This document shows positions 36,562 to 46,705 of a stretch of 64,000 nt of DNA, in pieces (position 1 is the stretch's first letter; every line of letters begins with the position of its first letter). Source of the stretch: Muribaculaceae bacterium. GTDB lineage: Bacteria > Bacteroidota > Bacteroidia > Bacteroidales > Muribaculaceae. The stretch spans positions 1 through 64,000 of the forward strand of contig JAGASI010000018.1 of the NCBI GenBank assembly GCA_017621845.1, read 5' to 3'. The translations under genes and the position numbers were made by a program. A model generated the notes under the pieces. That model was not told the DNA's origin. It searched no databases and worked only from the letters and a program-made list of their open reading frames with translations.

Positions 36562-37605
36562 TTAATTCACACGGTAGCTGTAATCCTTTGACACATAAAA
36601 TATATTGCCTTGATACCTGACTGCATACCAGTCTCCATAGTCGCCGGCATACTCAAGACGCGTACCCTTGCTTACCGAGCGTGTCTGTCCATTGCTCCAA
36701 GTCAGCCACCCCGAGTCAAAGTTAGGGGAAAATCTCATCCTCACGCCTTCGCCGTTAATTACAACACCCCCCGACGAGGATGACCCTGAAGTCGAATATG
36801 TTGATGGCGATTTAGTACCGGCCGTTGTGGTCGGGCGCGTTCCAGAACCGGTATAAGCCTCTCCTGGAGCACAATCATAGGACAGGTAACTGAATTGCTT
36901 GGACACATACAATTTCTGACCATCATATCTGACCGCATACCAGTCTCCATAGTCACCGGCATACTCAAGTTTGGAATCCTTAGGCACCGAACGTGTGCCT
37001 CCATCGCTCCACGTAAGCCATCCGGCTCCGGTGCTTGGTGACACTCTCAGGTGTACATCGGTACCGTTAATCACCACCATAGTCAGCCCTTGGGCGGTCT
37101 TTACCGTATCTACGGTTTCTACATCACCTGAATACTGGTCTATATCTTCATCATCGAGGCGAGCTCTTAATCGTTCAACTGCTGCCTTGTTATCAGCGTC
37201 TTTCTTCTGATTCCACCATATAAACCCCACAACTCCACCGACCAGCAACACACTCAGTATTGCAATGATGACATATAGCCGGGTATTGGAACGATGCTTG
37301 ACTTCTACCTGAGGCTCATCATCGGCCTCGGACATTTGAGGATTTACATGTCCGGGGCCTGTCGTTGGGGGTAGTACAGGCTCCTGGACCAACGGCTTAT
37401 GCTGACACGAGGCTTGGGTGGATTGATTATCTGACAACTGTGTCACATCCTGATTTACCGACTCATCAATCAGTTGGGTTGTATCCCGACTCTCATTGGG
37501 TAATCCTTGTCCAACAGGAGTCTGGGCTGAAGGAGTTCCACAGTGGGGACAGAACGAAGCCGTCTCAGGCATCATACCGCCACATTTAGGACATTGCTTT
37601 TTCAT
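36562..37605 (-). CDS. Zinc-ribbon membrane protein with two SH3 domains, 347 aa
   Basis: N-terminal zinc ribbon (CPKCGG, CPHCG at residues 4-22), a Gln/Thr-rich linker, one transmembrane helix (about 108-130, IIAILSVLLVGGVVGFIWW), then two SH3-like domains joined by a Ser/Thr linker. The two copies are clearly related: each has SGWLTW or AGWLTW, RSV, LEYAGDYGDWYAVRY and a terminal YVSK. SH3b domains often bind cell-wall peptides, so the pair probably reads peptidoglycan from the periplasm. Shares the ribbon-plus-helix layout of the 28337 gene. Exact function unknown. Confidence 0.78.
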   Translation of the reverse strand: MKKQCPKCGGMMPETASFCPHCGTPSAQTPVGQGLPNESRDTTQLIDESVNQDVTQLSDNQSTQASCQHKPLVQEPVLPPTTGPGHVNPQMSEADDEPQVEVKHRSNTRLYVIIAILSVLLVGGVVGFIWWNQKKDADNKAAVERLRARLDDEDIDQYSGDVETVDTVKTAQGLTMVVINGTDVHLRVSPSTGAGWLTWSDGGTRSVPKDSKLEYAGDYGDWYAVRYDGQKLYVSKQFSYLSYDCAPGEAYTGSGTRPTTTAGTKSPSTYSTSGSSSSGGVVINGEGVRMRFSPNFDSGWLTWSNGQTRSVSKGTRLEYAGDYGDWYAVRYQGNIFYVSKDYSYRVN

Positions 37606-37825
37606 ATTGAAAATTTAAGTGGTTTATCTTCCCACAAAGTTAACACATTTTAATGATACGACACAACACCTCATCGCCCTACCGGACACCGCAGACTCCT
37701 CCACTCAAGTATTGCAAGCAGTCCAAGCTCCCATTTTCCACCCATCAATCCCTCCTCTTAGCATACCTACAAGAATAAACCAATGGTGCCTTACAATGTG
37801 GGGTTAGACACTTTATTGTGCGATT

Positions 37826-37859
37826 TTTGCCGCTATGTTAAGACTTTTTTCTAATTTTG
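37826..37859 (+). promoter_or_regulatory. Candidate topA promoter
   Basis: TTTG (37826-37829) and TAATTTTG (37852-37859) spaced 22 bp, with a long leader of about 165 nt to the topA ATG. The gap 37606-38025 has no supported gene. Confidence 0.45.
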
Positions 37860-38025
37860 CCTGTTGTTTAATAAGATAGGGCTCGTGGTCCATGGGGCGT
37901 CAAAAATATTGACGCTATTTCCTTTGGCATTGAGCACTTGTCTTGTTGTATATTTATATTTATGGTTTCAAGTAAGTTACTGATAATTCTCACACCTTAC
38001 TTATATACCTTACAACTTATCTAAT

Positions 38026-40347
38026 ATGATTAAAAATCTCGTTATAGTCGAGTCTCCGGCCAAGGCCAAGACTATCGAAAAATTTCTTGGCAGCGACTAC
38101 AAGGTCATGTCAAGCTATGGACACATACGCGACCTGTGCAAAAAAAACTTCAGCATCGATGTCGACAACAACTTCACTCCCATATATGAAATCCCCGATG
38201 ACAAGAAACAACTCGTTTCAGAATTAAAGTCAGCGGCCAAAAATTCCGAGACCGTATGGTTGGCTTCCGATGAAGACCGCGAAGGAGAGGCCATCGCCTG
38301 GCACTTGAGCGAAGTATTAGGACTCGACCCCAAGACTACCCGTCGTATCGTCTTCCACGAGATTACCAAAGACGCCATACTCCATGCTATCGACAATCCT
38401 CGCGCGATTGACATCAATCGCGTTGATGCCCAACAGGCCCGTCGCGTCCTTGACCGCATCGTAGGTTTTGAACTCTCGCCCGTGCTATGGAAAAAAATCA
38501 AGCCGGCACTTTCGGCCGGTCGCGTACAGTCTGTAGCTGTACGTCTTATCGTCGAGCGTGAAGAAGAAATCAAGAACTTCTCTTCCGAGCCCTATTTCCG
38601 CGTCACCGGTCTATTTGACAACCGAGGAGCTAAAATAAAAGGCGAGCTTTCTCAACGCATACCCGATGCCAAGACTGCACACGATTTCCTTGAGCAATGC
38701 AAGAATGCATCATTCAAGGTCAATGACGTAGAGGTTAAGCCCGTCAAGAAATCACCCGCGCCACCATTTACAACCTCGACGCTCCAGCAAGAGGCTTCCC
38801 GCCGACTCGGCTTCACCGTCTCACAGACTATGATGGTTGCCCAACATCTATATGAAGCCGGACACATCACTTATATGCGTACCGACTCGCTCAACCTCTC
38901 ACATCTCGCCATCTCATCAATCGCCGACGAGATTAAAAACTCAATGGGTGACCGCTATCTCAAGTCCCGCCAATACCACACCAACTCCAAGGGCGCTCAG
39001 GAAGCCCACGAGGCAATCAGACCTACCTATATCGACAAACACACTATCGAAGGCAACGCCCAGGAAAAGAAATTATACAACCTCATCTGGAAACGCACCA
39101 TAGCATCCCAGATGGCCGATGCCGAGCTCGAGCGTACAACCGCTACCATAGGCATATCCAATCGACCCGAACACTTCTCGGCCACCGGCGAGGTTATCAA
39201 ATTTGATGGCTTCCTCAAAGTATATATCGAGGGACATGATGAAGATACACCTGACAACGACACCACCGACCTTCTCCCTGCCATAACTCCCGGCGACATC
39301 CTCACTTCCAACGAAATCACTGCCGCCGAACGCTATACCCAGCAACCAGCCCGCTATACCGAAGCCACTCTGGTCAGAAAACTCGAAGAACTCGGCATTG
39401 GCCGTCCTTCGACATACGCTCCGACAATTTCCACAATCCAGCAACGTGGGTATGTCGTAAAAGGTGAACGTCCCGGTATAAAACGCGACATCACTGTCAT
39501 AACTCTCGCCAATGGTCACATCTCAGAGACGACCCACAGCGAGACCCACGGCGCCGAAAAAGGCAAACTCCTCCCCACCGACGTGGGCACAATCGTCAAC
39601 CGTTTCCTCACCGAATACTTCCCCCATATACTCGACTACAACTTCACGGCCGATGTCGAGGCTAAATTTGACCGTATAGCTGACGGCAAGCTGTCATGGA
39701 CCGGCGAAATGGCCCACTTCTACAAGAATTTCCATCCCGATGTCCAAAATGCGATGAATATGCGTCTCGAGCACAAGGTCGGTGAACGCCTTCTTGGCAA
39801 CGACCCCGCCACCGGTGACCCTGTAACCGTAAAAATAGGCCGTTTCGGTCCTCTGGTCCAGATTGGCTCTAACGATGATGACAAAAAACCTCGTTTCGCA
39901 TCTCTGCTTAAAGACCAGTCGCTCGAAACCATAACCCTCGAACAAGCGCTCAAACTATTTGAATTCCCACGAAACCTCGGTCAATTTGAAGACAAAGACA
40001 TCACTGTTGCCATAGGCAAGTTTGGTCCATACATCAAACACAATGGCAAATATGTCTCCATCCCCAAATCTATTGCCCCAACCCAAGTATCATTGGAGCA
40101 AGCCATCGAACTGATCGAAACCAAACGAAGCGAAGACCTCAACAAGATTGTCAAAACCTTCCCCGAGCAACCGGCCCTCCAAATTCTCAACGGCCGTTAC
40201 GGTGTATACATCTCTTACAACGGAGACAATTACCGCATACCTAAGACCGTCACAGACCCTGCAACACTTACTCTCGAACAAGCGCTCGAAATTGTCAACA
40301 ACCAGGAAACCAAGCCACGGCGCCCGGCTCGTCGTAAAAAAGCCTGA
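38026..40347 (+). CDS. topA: DNA topoisomerase I
   Basis: Type IA topoisomerase that relaxes negative supercoils. 773 residues: TOPRIM domain at the start (NLVIVESPAKAKTIEKFLG), then the DEDREGEAIAWHL metal motif, the active-site segment ITYMRTDSLNLS with catalytic Tyr, and GHIRDLCKKNFSIDVDNN early in the fold. The C-terminal part has short repeats such as VAIGKFGPYIKHNGKYVSIP and a Lys/Arg-rich tail, with no Cys4 zinc fingers. Replication and transcription keep DNA wound; this enzyme balances gyrase. Confidence 0.96.
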   Translation: MIKNLVIVESPAKAKTIEKFLGSDYKVMSSYGHIRDLCKKNFSIDVDNNFTPIYEIPDDKKQLVSELKSAAKNSETVWLASDEDREGEAIAWHLSEVLGLDPKTTRRIVFHEITKDAILHAIDNPRAIDINRVDAQQARRVLDRIVGFELSPVLWKKIKPALSAGRVQSVAVRLIVEREEEIKNFSSEPYFRVTGLFDNRGAKIKGELSQRIPDAKTAHDFLEQCKNASFKVNDVEVKPVKKSPAPPFTTSTLQQEASRRLGFTVSQTMMVAQHLYEAGHITYMRTDSLNLSHLAISSIADEIKNSMGDRYLKSRQYHTNSKGAQEAHEAIRPTYIDKHTIEGNAQEKKLYNLIWKRTIASQMADAELERTTATIGISNRPEHFSATGEVIKFDGFLKVYIEGHDEDTPDNDTTDLLPAITPGDILTSNEITAAERYTQQPARYTEATLVRKLEELGIGRPSTYAPTISTIQQRGYVVKGERPGIKRDITVITLANGHISETTHSETHGAEKGKLLPTDVGTIVNRFLTEYFPHILDYNFTADVEAKFDRIADGKLSWTGEMAHFYKNFHPDVQNAMNMRLEHKVGERLLGNDPATGDPVTVKIGRFGPLVQIGSNDDDKKPRFASLLKDQSLETITLEQALKLFEFPRNLGQFEDKDITVAIGKFGPYIKHNGKYVSIPKSIAPTQVSLEQAIELIETKRSEDLNKIVKTFPEQPALQILNGRYGVYISYNGDNYRIPKTVTDPATLTLEQALEIVNNQETKPRRPARRKKA

Positions 40348-40419
40348 CATCATCAAGCAACAACAAAGGCCGGCCTCACCCGACCCATATAGATTGGACA
40401 CCCCATTATTCCACCTAAA

Positions 40420-41340
40420 ATGAAACCTCTTGCCCATAAACCCGGCGCCCATCGCGTCCCATCCCGGCCCGACACCATATATTCCCGTGTCGCCAATATT
40501 GATACAACCCTAATGGACATACTCATGACGGCCTTTGGCGACGTTCGCCGTACAACCGTCAAGGCTTGGATGAAATATGGACAAGTTATGGCCGGAAGCG
40601 AGATTGTCACAGCCTTCAACCACCCCATACCCGCAGGCACTGAAGTAAAAGTCAACATCTCTCGCCCCTGGCAGACTCTCTCCCACCCTCGTCTCAAAAT
40701 CGTCTATGAAGACGATGACATCATCATTGTAAATAAAGGATACGGCCTGCTCTCTGTCGCCACTGACAACAAAAAGCAATTGACAGCCTACTCGATACTG
40801 CGCGACTACGTCAAGCGCGTCAACCCGGCCAACAAAATCTTTATCGTCCACCGCCTCGACCAACACACATCGGGCCTTATGCTCTTTGCCAAAAGCATCC
40901 AAGCTAAGGACGCCATGCAACACAACTGGAACAACATGGTACTCGACCGACGATATGCCGCCATTGTTGAAGGCCGACTTGAACAGGACTCCGGAACCAT
41001 CGACACCTTCCTGGCCGAGAACACACGACATCTCATGTATGTCGCCGATGAAAAGGCCCCTGATGCCAAGCGCGCTGTAACTCGCTGGACCGCTGTGCGC
41101 TCTCGCTCGGGTTACACCCTCATGGATATCAACCTCGACACCGGGCGTAAAAACCAGATACGTGCCCACATGCAACATATCGGACACCCCATCGCCGGTG
41201 ACCGCCGATACGGCGCCAAGACTTCCCCGGCTCACCGACTATGTCTCCATGCACGCACTTTACGCTTCATCCACCCCATCACACGTCAAGACATGAATTT
41301 CTCATTGCCACTGCCGGCTTCATTTAACAAGATTGTGTGA
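40420..41340 (+). CDS. RluA-family pseudouridine synthase
   Basis: 306 residues: an S4-like N-terminal region followed by the RluA catalytic domain with the HRLDQHTSGLMLFAKS motif holding the catalytic Asp, and DTGRKNQIRAHMQHIGHP typical of the family end. It isomerises uridines in rRNA or tRNA; which site is not decided by sequence. Its stop overlaps the next start by 1 bp (TGATG), so the two genes are likely co-translated. Confidence 0.92.
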   Translation: MKPLAHKPGAHRVPSRPDTIYSRVANIDTTLMDILMTAFGDVRRTTVKAWMKYGQVMAGSEIVTAFNHPIPAGTEVKVNISRPWQTLSHPRLKIVYEDDDIIIVNKGYGLLSVATDNKKQLTAYSILRDYVKRVNPANKIFIVHRLDQHTSGLMLFAKSIQAKDAMQHNWNNMVLDRRYAAIVEGRLEQDSGTIDTFLAENTRHLMYVADEKAPDAKRAVTRWTAVRSRSGYTLMDINLDTGRKNQIRAHMQHIGHPIAGDRRYGAKTSPAHRLCLHARTLRFIHPITRQDMNFSLPLPASFNKIV

Positions 41341-42149
41341 TGGAAAAATCCCTGACCCCATACCGCCTCAGCATACTTGCCTCGGACAAATGTCTCCACT
41401 ACATGACTTTTTCGCCAATAGTAGACAACTCGCTTAAGTCATGCCGTATCGACTACCCCACCGATATGACTTCGGCACAGTCGGCACTCGAAAACACTGT
41501 CTATGACACCCCAACACTTCTGGAGCAATACTCGCGTGTTGACACCCTGGTCGACACTCGACGCTATGTCACCGTCGAGGCCGACAATGACCACGACGCC
41601 ACCATGCGCGCCGAGACACTTCTTGCCACCCTTTATCCCGAGACCCACTCCTATGAGGTCATCACCCATCAGATAGGACGTCGTGCCTGGATTGCCATGG
41701 CAGTAGATAAAGCCACCACAGCTTTCTTACGACGCACATTTGACCAACCAACCATCAATCATCGTCTTACACCCCTGGCGCTATATCTCGGCCATCGATC
41801 CCGATTTGGCAACGGTGGCCGTATTCACGTCTCACTACATGACAACTCTCTCGACATCATCGCCTATGAAGCATCATCGCTTTTGATGATTAACACCTTT
41901 GATGCCACGAGTGCCAATGATGCCATATATTTTATCCTCGCCACCGCCGACATGCTTGACTTTGACATCTCGAGCGACCGACTTTTCATCACCGGCGAGT
42001 CTCCATACCGCGCTGACCTCATTGAACTGCTCGACCAACATCTGGTACATCCCATGCCCATGATTTACCCCTCCGAGATGTTGCGCGCCGGTGGATTAAG
42101 CCTCAATGTCCCCATCGAGATTATAACACTACCATTATGCGCATTATAA
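41340..42149 (+). CDS. DUF3822 family protein
   Basis: 269 residues. Matches what I recall of DUF3822, a Bacteroidota protein often next to rsmD, with an actin/ASKHA-like feel but no assigned function. Features include RTFDQPTINHRLTPLALYLG-type central segment and a C-terminal Pro-rich loop. The ATG at 41340 is preferred to the GTG at 41337. It overlaps rsmD by 13 bp. Confidence 0.8.
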   Translation: MEKSLTPYRLSILASDKCLHYMTFSPIVDNSLKSCRIDYPTDMTSAQSALENTVYDTPTLLEQYSRVDTLVDTRRYVTVEADNDHDATMRAETLLATLYPETHSYEVITHQIGRRAWIAMAVDKATTAFLRRTFDQPTINHRLTPLALYLGHRSRFGNGGRIHVSLHDNSLDIIAYEASSLLMINTFDATSANDAIYFILATADMLDFDISSDRLFITGESPYRADLIELLDQHLVHPMPMIYPSEMLRAGGLSLNVPIEIITLPLCAL

Positions 42150-42670
42150 CCGGAAAATATGGACGTCGTCGCTTTGATGTCCCCTCTAATATCACTGCAC
42201 GCCCTACCACCGATATGGCCCGCGAAAACCTTTTCAACGTCCTTAACGGTCTCATCGACATCGAGGGCATATCGGCTCTTGATCTCTTTGCCGGCACCGG
42301 CGCTATCTCTCTCGAGCTTGTCTCCCGTGGCGCCGCATCGGTGACCTCGGTCGAAAAAGCCGCCACTCAATACAACTTCATGCGGCGCATTGCCACAACT
42401 CTGGACGACCCGGCATGGCACATAGTGCGCGGTGACGCCCTGAAATACATCAACTCCTGTAACCGCAAATTTGACCTTATATTTGCCGACCCCCCCTATC
42501 AACTCGAGGGCTTCGGCCAAATCCCCACCTCCATACTCGACGCCGATATCCTCGCCCCCGATGGTATCCTTATCATCGAGCACTCCAGAGCCCACGACTT
42601 CACGTCACTGCCCGGCTTCCTCGACCACCGCACATACGGCGCCGTCAACTTCACCATCCTACGTCCCTGA
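42137..42670 (+). CDS. rsmD: 16S rRNA (guanine966-N2)-methyltransferase
   Basis: 177 residues with SAM-binding motif DLFAGTGAISLELVSRGA and the catalytic FADPPYQL (D/NPPY class), plus the expected N-terminal GKYGRRRFDVPSN. RsmD methylates G966 of 16S rRNA in the small subunit. Overlaps the preceding DUF3822 gene; the pair is likely co-translated and conserved in Bacteroidales. Confidence 0.95.
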   Translation: MRIITGKYGRRRFDVPSNITARPTTDMARENLFNVLNGLIDIEGISALDLFAGTGAISLELVSRGAASVTSVEKAATQYNFMRRIATTLDDPAWHIVRGDALKYINSCNRKFDLIFADPPYQLEGFGQIPTSILDADILAPDGILIIEHSRAHDFTSLPGFLDHRTYGAVNFTILRP

Positions 42671-42746
42671 CAACTGCTTGAGAAATATCAGACCTCCACG
42701 TTTGGCGCAATCAACGGCCGGTATGACACGTGAAACATGTGTTTCT

Positions 42747-43583
42747 TTAATAATCAGAGAACAAGCGTGGCTTTATAACTATCCCAACCCTCAGCTGGGA
42801 GTGAAATTTATTATACTCTAACAAGCCCTCGCCATAACCATTATAATACTGCAAGAACAGATACTGATTGTCTCGCTTCCATAGCCTGTAAGCCAACTCC
42901 AATGTCGTGTTATAATTGAAGTTCCATCCGCGTCGCTTAGTCAACACCACCGACCCGGTAAACCGACGATTGGCTGAAAAAACTTGCACTCCCACCTGAT
43001 AAATACCACTATAGTCCAGGATATCCTTGTTATTCATTCCGTCAACAATAGGAATCCATATCTTACCATGAACCATCAAATTGGGGTCAACCATAATATT
43101 GGCAGCAAGCGAAATCTTATTCCACGACCTCGACTCATCACCGTCACGGCCATTGGACTCATGCTCCATAATCAACGACACCTTACCTATATACCTGTTC
43201 TTGACAAACAACGGCTTGGTAAGACCTATACCCGGATTAAAATTCAAGTCGGTCATAGGCATCGAATTCTCCAAAACATTCCAAAAACACTTCTGGCTAT
43301 AAAACAAATATAAATATGTACCCAACGGCAATGTCGACTTGGTAAGTCGCTGGGCTATCGAAATCTGAAACTTGATATTAGTATTCTCTTTGGTTACACG
43401 CTGACCTACTGCCGGACCAAATATAAAATAGTTATCCTTATATAATCCAAAATAAGGCTGGTTATCAAACTCACGACGCACCGAGTCAGGGTCCAACCGT
43501 TCAGAAGCTGCTGATACAATCTGACCAACAGTCCCCATACAACAAGTTACGATTACAGCTAATACCAATAACAACTTCTTCAT
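42747..43583 (-). CDS. Outer-membrane phospholipase A-like protein (OMPLA)
   Basis: 278 residues. Signal peptide (KKLLLVLAVIVTCCMGTVG), then beta-barrel strands. The active-site signature is present: MEHESNGRDGDESRSWNK contains the His, Ser and Asn/Arg region of OMPLA (HxxSNG and SRSWN). PldA hydrolyses phospholipids at the outer leaflet and helps keep lipid asymmetry. ATG 43583 is used; a GTG lies two codons upstream. Convergent with rsmD. Confidence 0.85.
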   Translation of the reverse strand: MKKLLLVLAVIVTCCMGTVGQIVSAASERLDPDSVRREFDNQPYFGLYKDNYFIFGPAVGQRVTKENTNIKFQISIAQRLTKSTLPLGTYLYLFYSQKCFWNVLENSMPMTDLNFNPGIGLTKPLFVKNRYIGKVSLIMEHESNGRDGDESRSWNKISLAANIMVDPNLMVHGKIWIPIVDGMNNKDILDYSGIYQVGVQVFSANRRFTGSVVLTKRRGWNFNYNTTLELAYRLWKRDNQYLFLQYYNGYGEGLLEYNKFHSQLRVGIVIKPRLFSDY

Positions 43584-43787
43584 GTCCACAAAATTAATTA
43601 AAAACCTGATAAAAGCCCCCTATATAATCATAAAAAGCCAATACTGATACCTTTTGGCACACTTTACACCACCGGCTCCCTATAACACCCCCTCACTCCA
43701 CGGCACTCAACACATTTACTAACACCCAATCATTCACCACATTAGCTTAAAACATAAAAAAATATCAAAAAAAATTACCCAAAACAC

Positions 43788-43818
43788 TTGCACAGTATTA
43801 AAATTGTCCCTAACTTTG
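43788..43818 (+). promoter_or_regulatory. Promoter for tRNA-Asp
   Basis: TTG at 43788-43790 and TAACTTTG at 43811-43818 spaced 20 bp, 67 bp before the tRNA. Typical Bacteroidota -33/-7 pair. Confidence 0.75.
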
Positions 43819-43884
43819 CATCGCAAAAACAAAAAAGCCACCTCGACAATAGCTCTCGCGTGAGCATCAGAGGTCAGCAAAATT

Positions 43885-43961
43885 GGTGCGGTAGTTCAGC
43901 TGGTTAGAATACTAGCCTGTCACGCTAGGGGTCGCGGGTTCGAGTCCCGTCCGCACCGCCA
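43885..43961 (+). tRNA. tRNA-Asp (GTC)
   Basis: 77 nt with acceptor GGTGCGG/CCGCACC, anticodon loop CTGTCAC (anticodon GTC), T arm GCGGG/CCCGT region and encoded CCA end. Confidence 0.95.
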
Positions 43962-44057
43962 GAGGAGAGAGGAGAATGAGTAATTGTTAAGTTCTTAGGA
44001 ATTTATCTTTTACTCATTCTTTTTTTATTATCATCCACCACCTACACCCCCTATAAC

Positions 44058-45341
44058 ATGGATTACGCCATATTCCCACCCGAGGAAATTATTGACACCA
44101 CCGTTTCCTTACCACTCAGCAAAAGCATCTCAGCACGGGCCCTCATCATGAGCCGTCTCTCTGACAACCCCGGTCAACTGCCCACACTCGCCGACTGTGA
44201 CGACACCCGGGCCTTGACCTCAGCACTCACAACCACCACCGGCACCATTGACATAGGTGCCGCCGGCACCGCCATGCGCTTTGCCACCGCATACTTCGCC
44301 GCCACAGCCGGCACCGAGGTGATAATCAAGGGAACCGAGCGTATGCACCACCGTCCCATTAAAATCCTCGTCGAAGCCCTGCGCTCACTCGGCGCCGACA
44401 TACAATACTTAGAACAAGACGGATTTCCTCCTCTCAAGATTCACGGCCACCAACTCTCAGGCGGATCCATCGACATTGACGCCTCGGTAAGCTCCCAATT
44501 CCTATCGGCATTAGTAATGGTAGCACCCACAATGCAATCACCTCTGACCATAAACCTCAACGGCGAGCCCACGTCTCTACCCTACCTCAAGCTTACGCTA
44601 TCAATGATGACCGCCCATGGTATTGACGCTGAGCTCTCAGGCTTGACAATAACCGTCAACCCCGGCTCCTACAGCAACTTTAAGTTCGACACCATAGAAC
44701 CAGACTGGTCAGCCGCATCATATTGGTACTCAATAGCCGCACTATCAGCCGGATGGGTAACCCTACCGGGCCTCAACCCCGATTCTCGTCAAGGAGACTC
44801 AGCAATGGCATACTACGGCGAACGCTTAGGCGTAATCACCACCCCAATTGACCCCGATGAACACCCCGACACCGACAACGGCGTGCAACTTTCAGCATCC
44901 CCTGAAATTTTCAATCGCCTCGAAACCGACATGTCAGCGACTCCCGATCTGGTACCGACATTGGCCGTCCTATCCCCCATGCTCGGAGTCCCATTCCGCT
45001 TTACAGGGGTGCACACCCTCCGCGACAAAGAGACCGACCGGCTACAAGCCATCTGTGACCAAATGCGACATCTTGGATTTATCCTTGAAACCGAGGGAGA
45101 CGATGTCCTGCTATGGGAAAGCAAACGTTGCCCCGTATATGAACTTCCGGCCATAGATACCTACGACGACCACCGCATGGCCATGGCTTTTGCCCCCGTC
45201 TCTCTATACCTCCCGGGGCTGATTATCCGTGACGTGGAAGTTGTGGCCAAGAGCTACCCGTCATTCTGGGAAGACCTGCGCGCGGCCGGCTTCTCTCTCA
45301 TTGACACCAACGAGATCGACAATAACCCCCAAACAACATAG
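44058..45341 (+). CDS. aroA: 3-phosphoshikimate 1-carboxyvinyltransferase (EPSP synthase)
   Basis: AroA transfers enolpyruvyl from PEP to shikimate 3-phosphate in aromatic amino acid synthesis. 427 residues with LPLSKSISARALIMS at the start (substrate-binding Lys/Ser), DAGTAMRF-type segment (IGAAGTAMRFAT), and DKETDRL plus YDDHRMAM near the C-terminus. All key motifs are present and length is standard. Two bp ahead of a small membrane-protein gene. Confidence 0.96.
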   Translation: MDYAIFPPEEIIDTTVSLPLSKSISARALIMSRLSDNPGQLPTLADCDDTRALTSALTTTTGTIDIGAAGTAMRFATAYFAATAGTEVIIKGTERMHHRPIKILVEALRSLGADIQYLEQDGFPPLKIHGHQLSGGSIDIDASVSSQFLSALVMVAPTMQSPLTINLNGEPTSLPYLKLTLSMMTAHGIDAELSGLTITVNPGSYSNFKFDTIEPDWSAASYWYSIAALSAGWVTLPGLNPDSRQGDSAMAYYGERLGVITTPIDPDEHPDTDNGVQLSASPEIFNRLETDMSATPDLVPTLAVLSPMLGVPFRFTGVHTLRDKETDRLQAICDQMRHLGFILETEGDDVLLWESKRCPVYELPAIDTYDDHRMAMAFAPVSLYLPGLIIRDVEVVAKSYPSFWEDLRAAGFSLIDTNEIDNNPQTT

Positions 45342-45343
45342 CA

Positions 45344-45784
45344 ATGATTCCGGCTCTCATAATCCTCACCATCGTCATCGCTGTCGGTCTTCTGCTATAC
45401 ATCTCACATCGCCTCACCCATCACGACCGACAACAACTCGAAAACACCAATGCCGACAATCGGGTCAACGATTCCACTGACAACACAGACGAACAATGCT
45501 GTGGAATGCACATCACCTGTGAGCGCGACTCCCTATTGACCGCCATAGGCGATGACCCCGAGTACTTTGACGACGAGGAACTCGACCAATACGCCGGCAT
45601 CCCGGCCGACGGCTACAACCCCGACCAGATAGAACAATTCACCGACATCCTGCTAACCCTCCGCCCGGACGACATAGCCCCCTGGGCGCGCGCCATACAA
45701 CGTCGTGGCATCACACTCCCCTCATCTGTTCGCGACCAACTCCTAATGATTGTTGCCGAAGAACGACAAAAGCGCACCCAATAA
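45344..45784 (+). CDS. Small membrane-anchored protein, 146 aa
   Basis: One N-terminal hydrophobic segment (IPALIILTIVIAVGLLLYI) followed by a charged soluble part with DDPEYFDDEELDQYAG and Cys51/52/58-type cysteines (EQCCGMHITC). Unrecognised. It lies between aroA and the ABC permease, both within 40 bp, an order I recall in Bacteroidales; it may be co-transcribed with them. No function can be assigned. Confidence 0.7.
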   Translation: MIPALIILTIVIAVGLLLYISHRLTHHDRQQLENTNADNRVNDSTDNTDEQCCGMHITCERDSLLTAIGDDPEYFDDEELDQYAGIPADGYNPDQIEQFTDILLTLRPDDIAPWARAIQRRGITLPSSVRDQLLMIVAEERQKRTQ

Positions 45785-45821
45785 CCCTACTTGACAGTCA
45801 TTTCTAATTTGCCACCCACCA

Positions 45822-46628
45822 ATGCTCGACCTTTTACAATATCCATTCTTCCAACTTGCCCTTCTTGGCGTCACCATTATCTCAATAGCAGCCGCCATCA
45901 TCGGCACCTACATCATCACCCGCCGCATGGTAGCTATAGCCGGTGGCGTTACACATGCATGCTTTGGCGGATTAGGACTGGGATACTTCCTGGGCGTCAA
46001 CCCCATCGCCATGGCCGCATTATTTGCCGTAGGCTCATCACTCACGGTACAATGGATGAGCAACCGCATGAGAGTGCGCCAAGACTCGGCCATCGCTGTA
46101 ATATGGGCCGTAGGCATGGCAATCGGTGTACTATTTGTATTCCTTACACCCGGATATGTCCCCGAGCTAAACTCCTTCCTCTTTGGCAACATCCTCACCG
46201 TCACAACAGGCGATATAATCATATTTACAACCTATACCATCGCCTTGATATCACTATTCGTATTTAAATTCCGCACAATAGTCACCTGTGCCTTCGACCG
46301 AGACTTTGCACGCGTCACCGGACTGCCCGTCAACACCATCGAGCTTATCATGACCGTCATGATAGCCCTGTGCATCGTCCTGACCATACGACTTGTCGGC
46401 ATCATGCTCCTGATGTCAATGATGTCACTGCCGATGATTATCGCCGAAACATTCAGCCACAACCTTAAGACCATGATGATTACCTCAGCAATCATTTCCC
46501 TTGTGAGCTCGATTGCCGGCCTATTCATCGGAGCCATCATCGACGTGCCATGTTCGGCACTCATAGTCATCATTCTCGCCACCACCTTCATCCTCTCTCG
46601 CCTAACCCATCTCATACTGTCAAAATAA
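45822..46628 (+). CDS. ABC-3 family metal ABC transporter permease
   Basis: 268 residues with about eight transmembrane segments, of the ZnuB/MntB/SitD class that imports Zn2+, Mn2+ or Fe2+. The region GGVTHACFGGLGLGYFLG and the loop MMSLPMIIAETFSHNLKTMM are typical of the group. No ATPase or binding protein is adjacent, so the partners must be elsewhere; the metal is not determined. Confidence 0.88.
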   Translation: MLDLLQYPFFQLALLGVTIISIAAAIIGTYIITRRMVAIAGGVTHACFGGLGLGYFLGVNPIAMAALFAVGSSLTVQWMSNRMRVRQDSAIAVIWAVGMAIGVLFVFLTPGYVPELNSFLFGNILTVTTGDIIIFTTYTIALISLFVFKFRTIVTCAFDRDFARVTGLPVNTIELIMTVMIALCIVLTIRLVGIMLLMSMMSLPMIIAETFSHNLKTMMITSAIISLVSSIAGLFIGAIIDVPCSALIVIILATTFILSRLTHLILSK

Positions 46629-46648
46629 AATTAAATTTTAAAAATAAA

Positions 46649-46680
46649 TTTGCAAGATTAAAAAATAACCACTACCTTTG
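46649..46680 (+). promoter_or_regulatory. Promoter for tRNA-Lys
   Basis: TTTG (46649-46652) and TACCTTTG (46673-46680), spaced 20 bp, 25 bp before the tRNA. Confidence 0.75.
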
Positions 46681-46705
46681 CACCTGCAATCTCGGTAGAG
46701 ATTAC

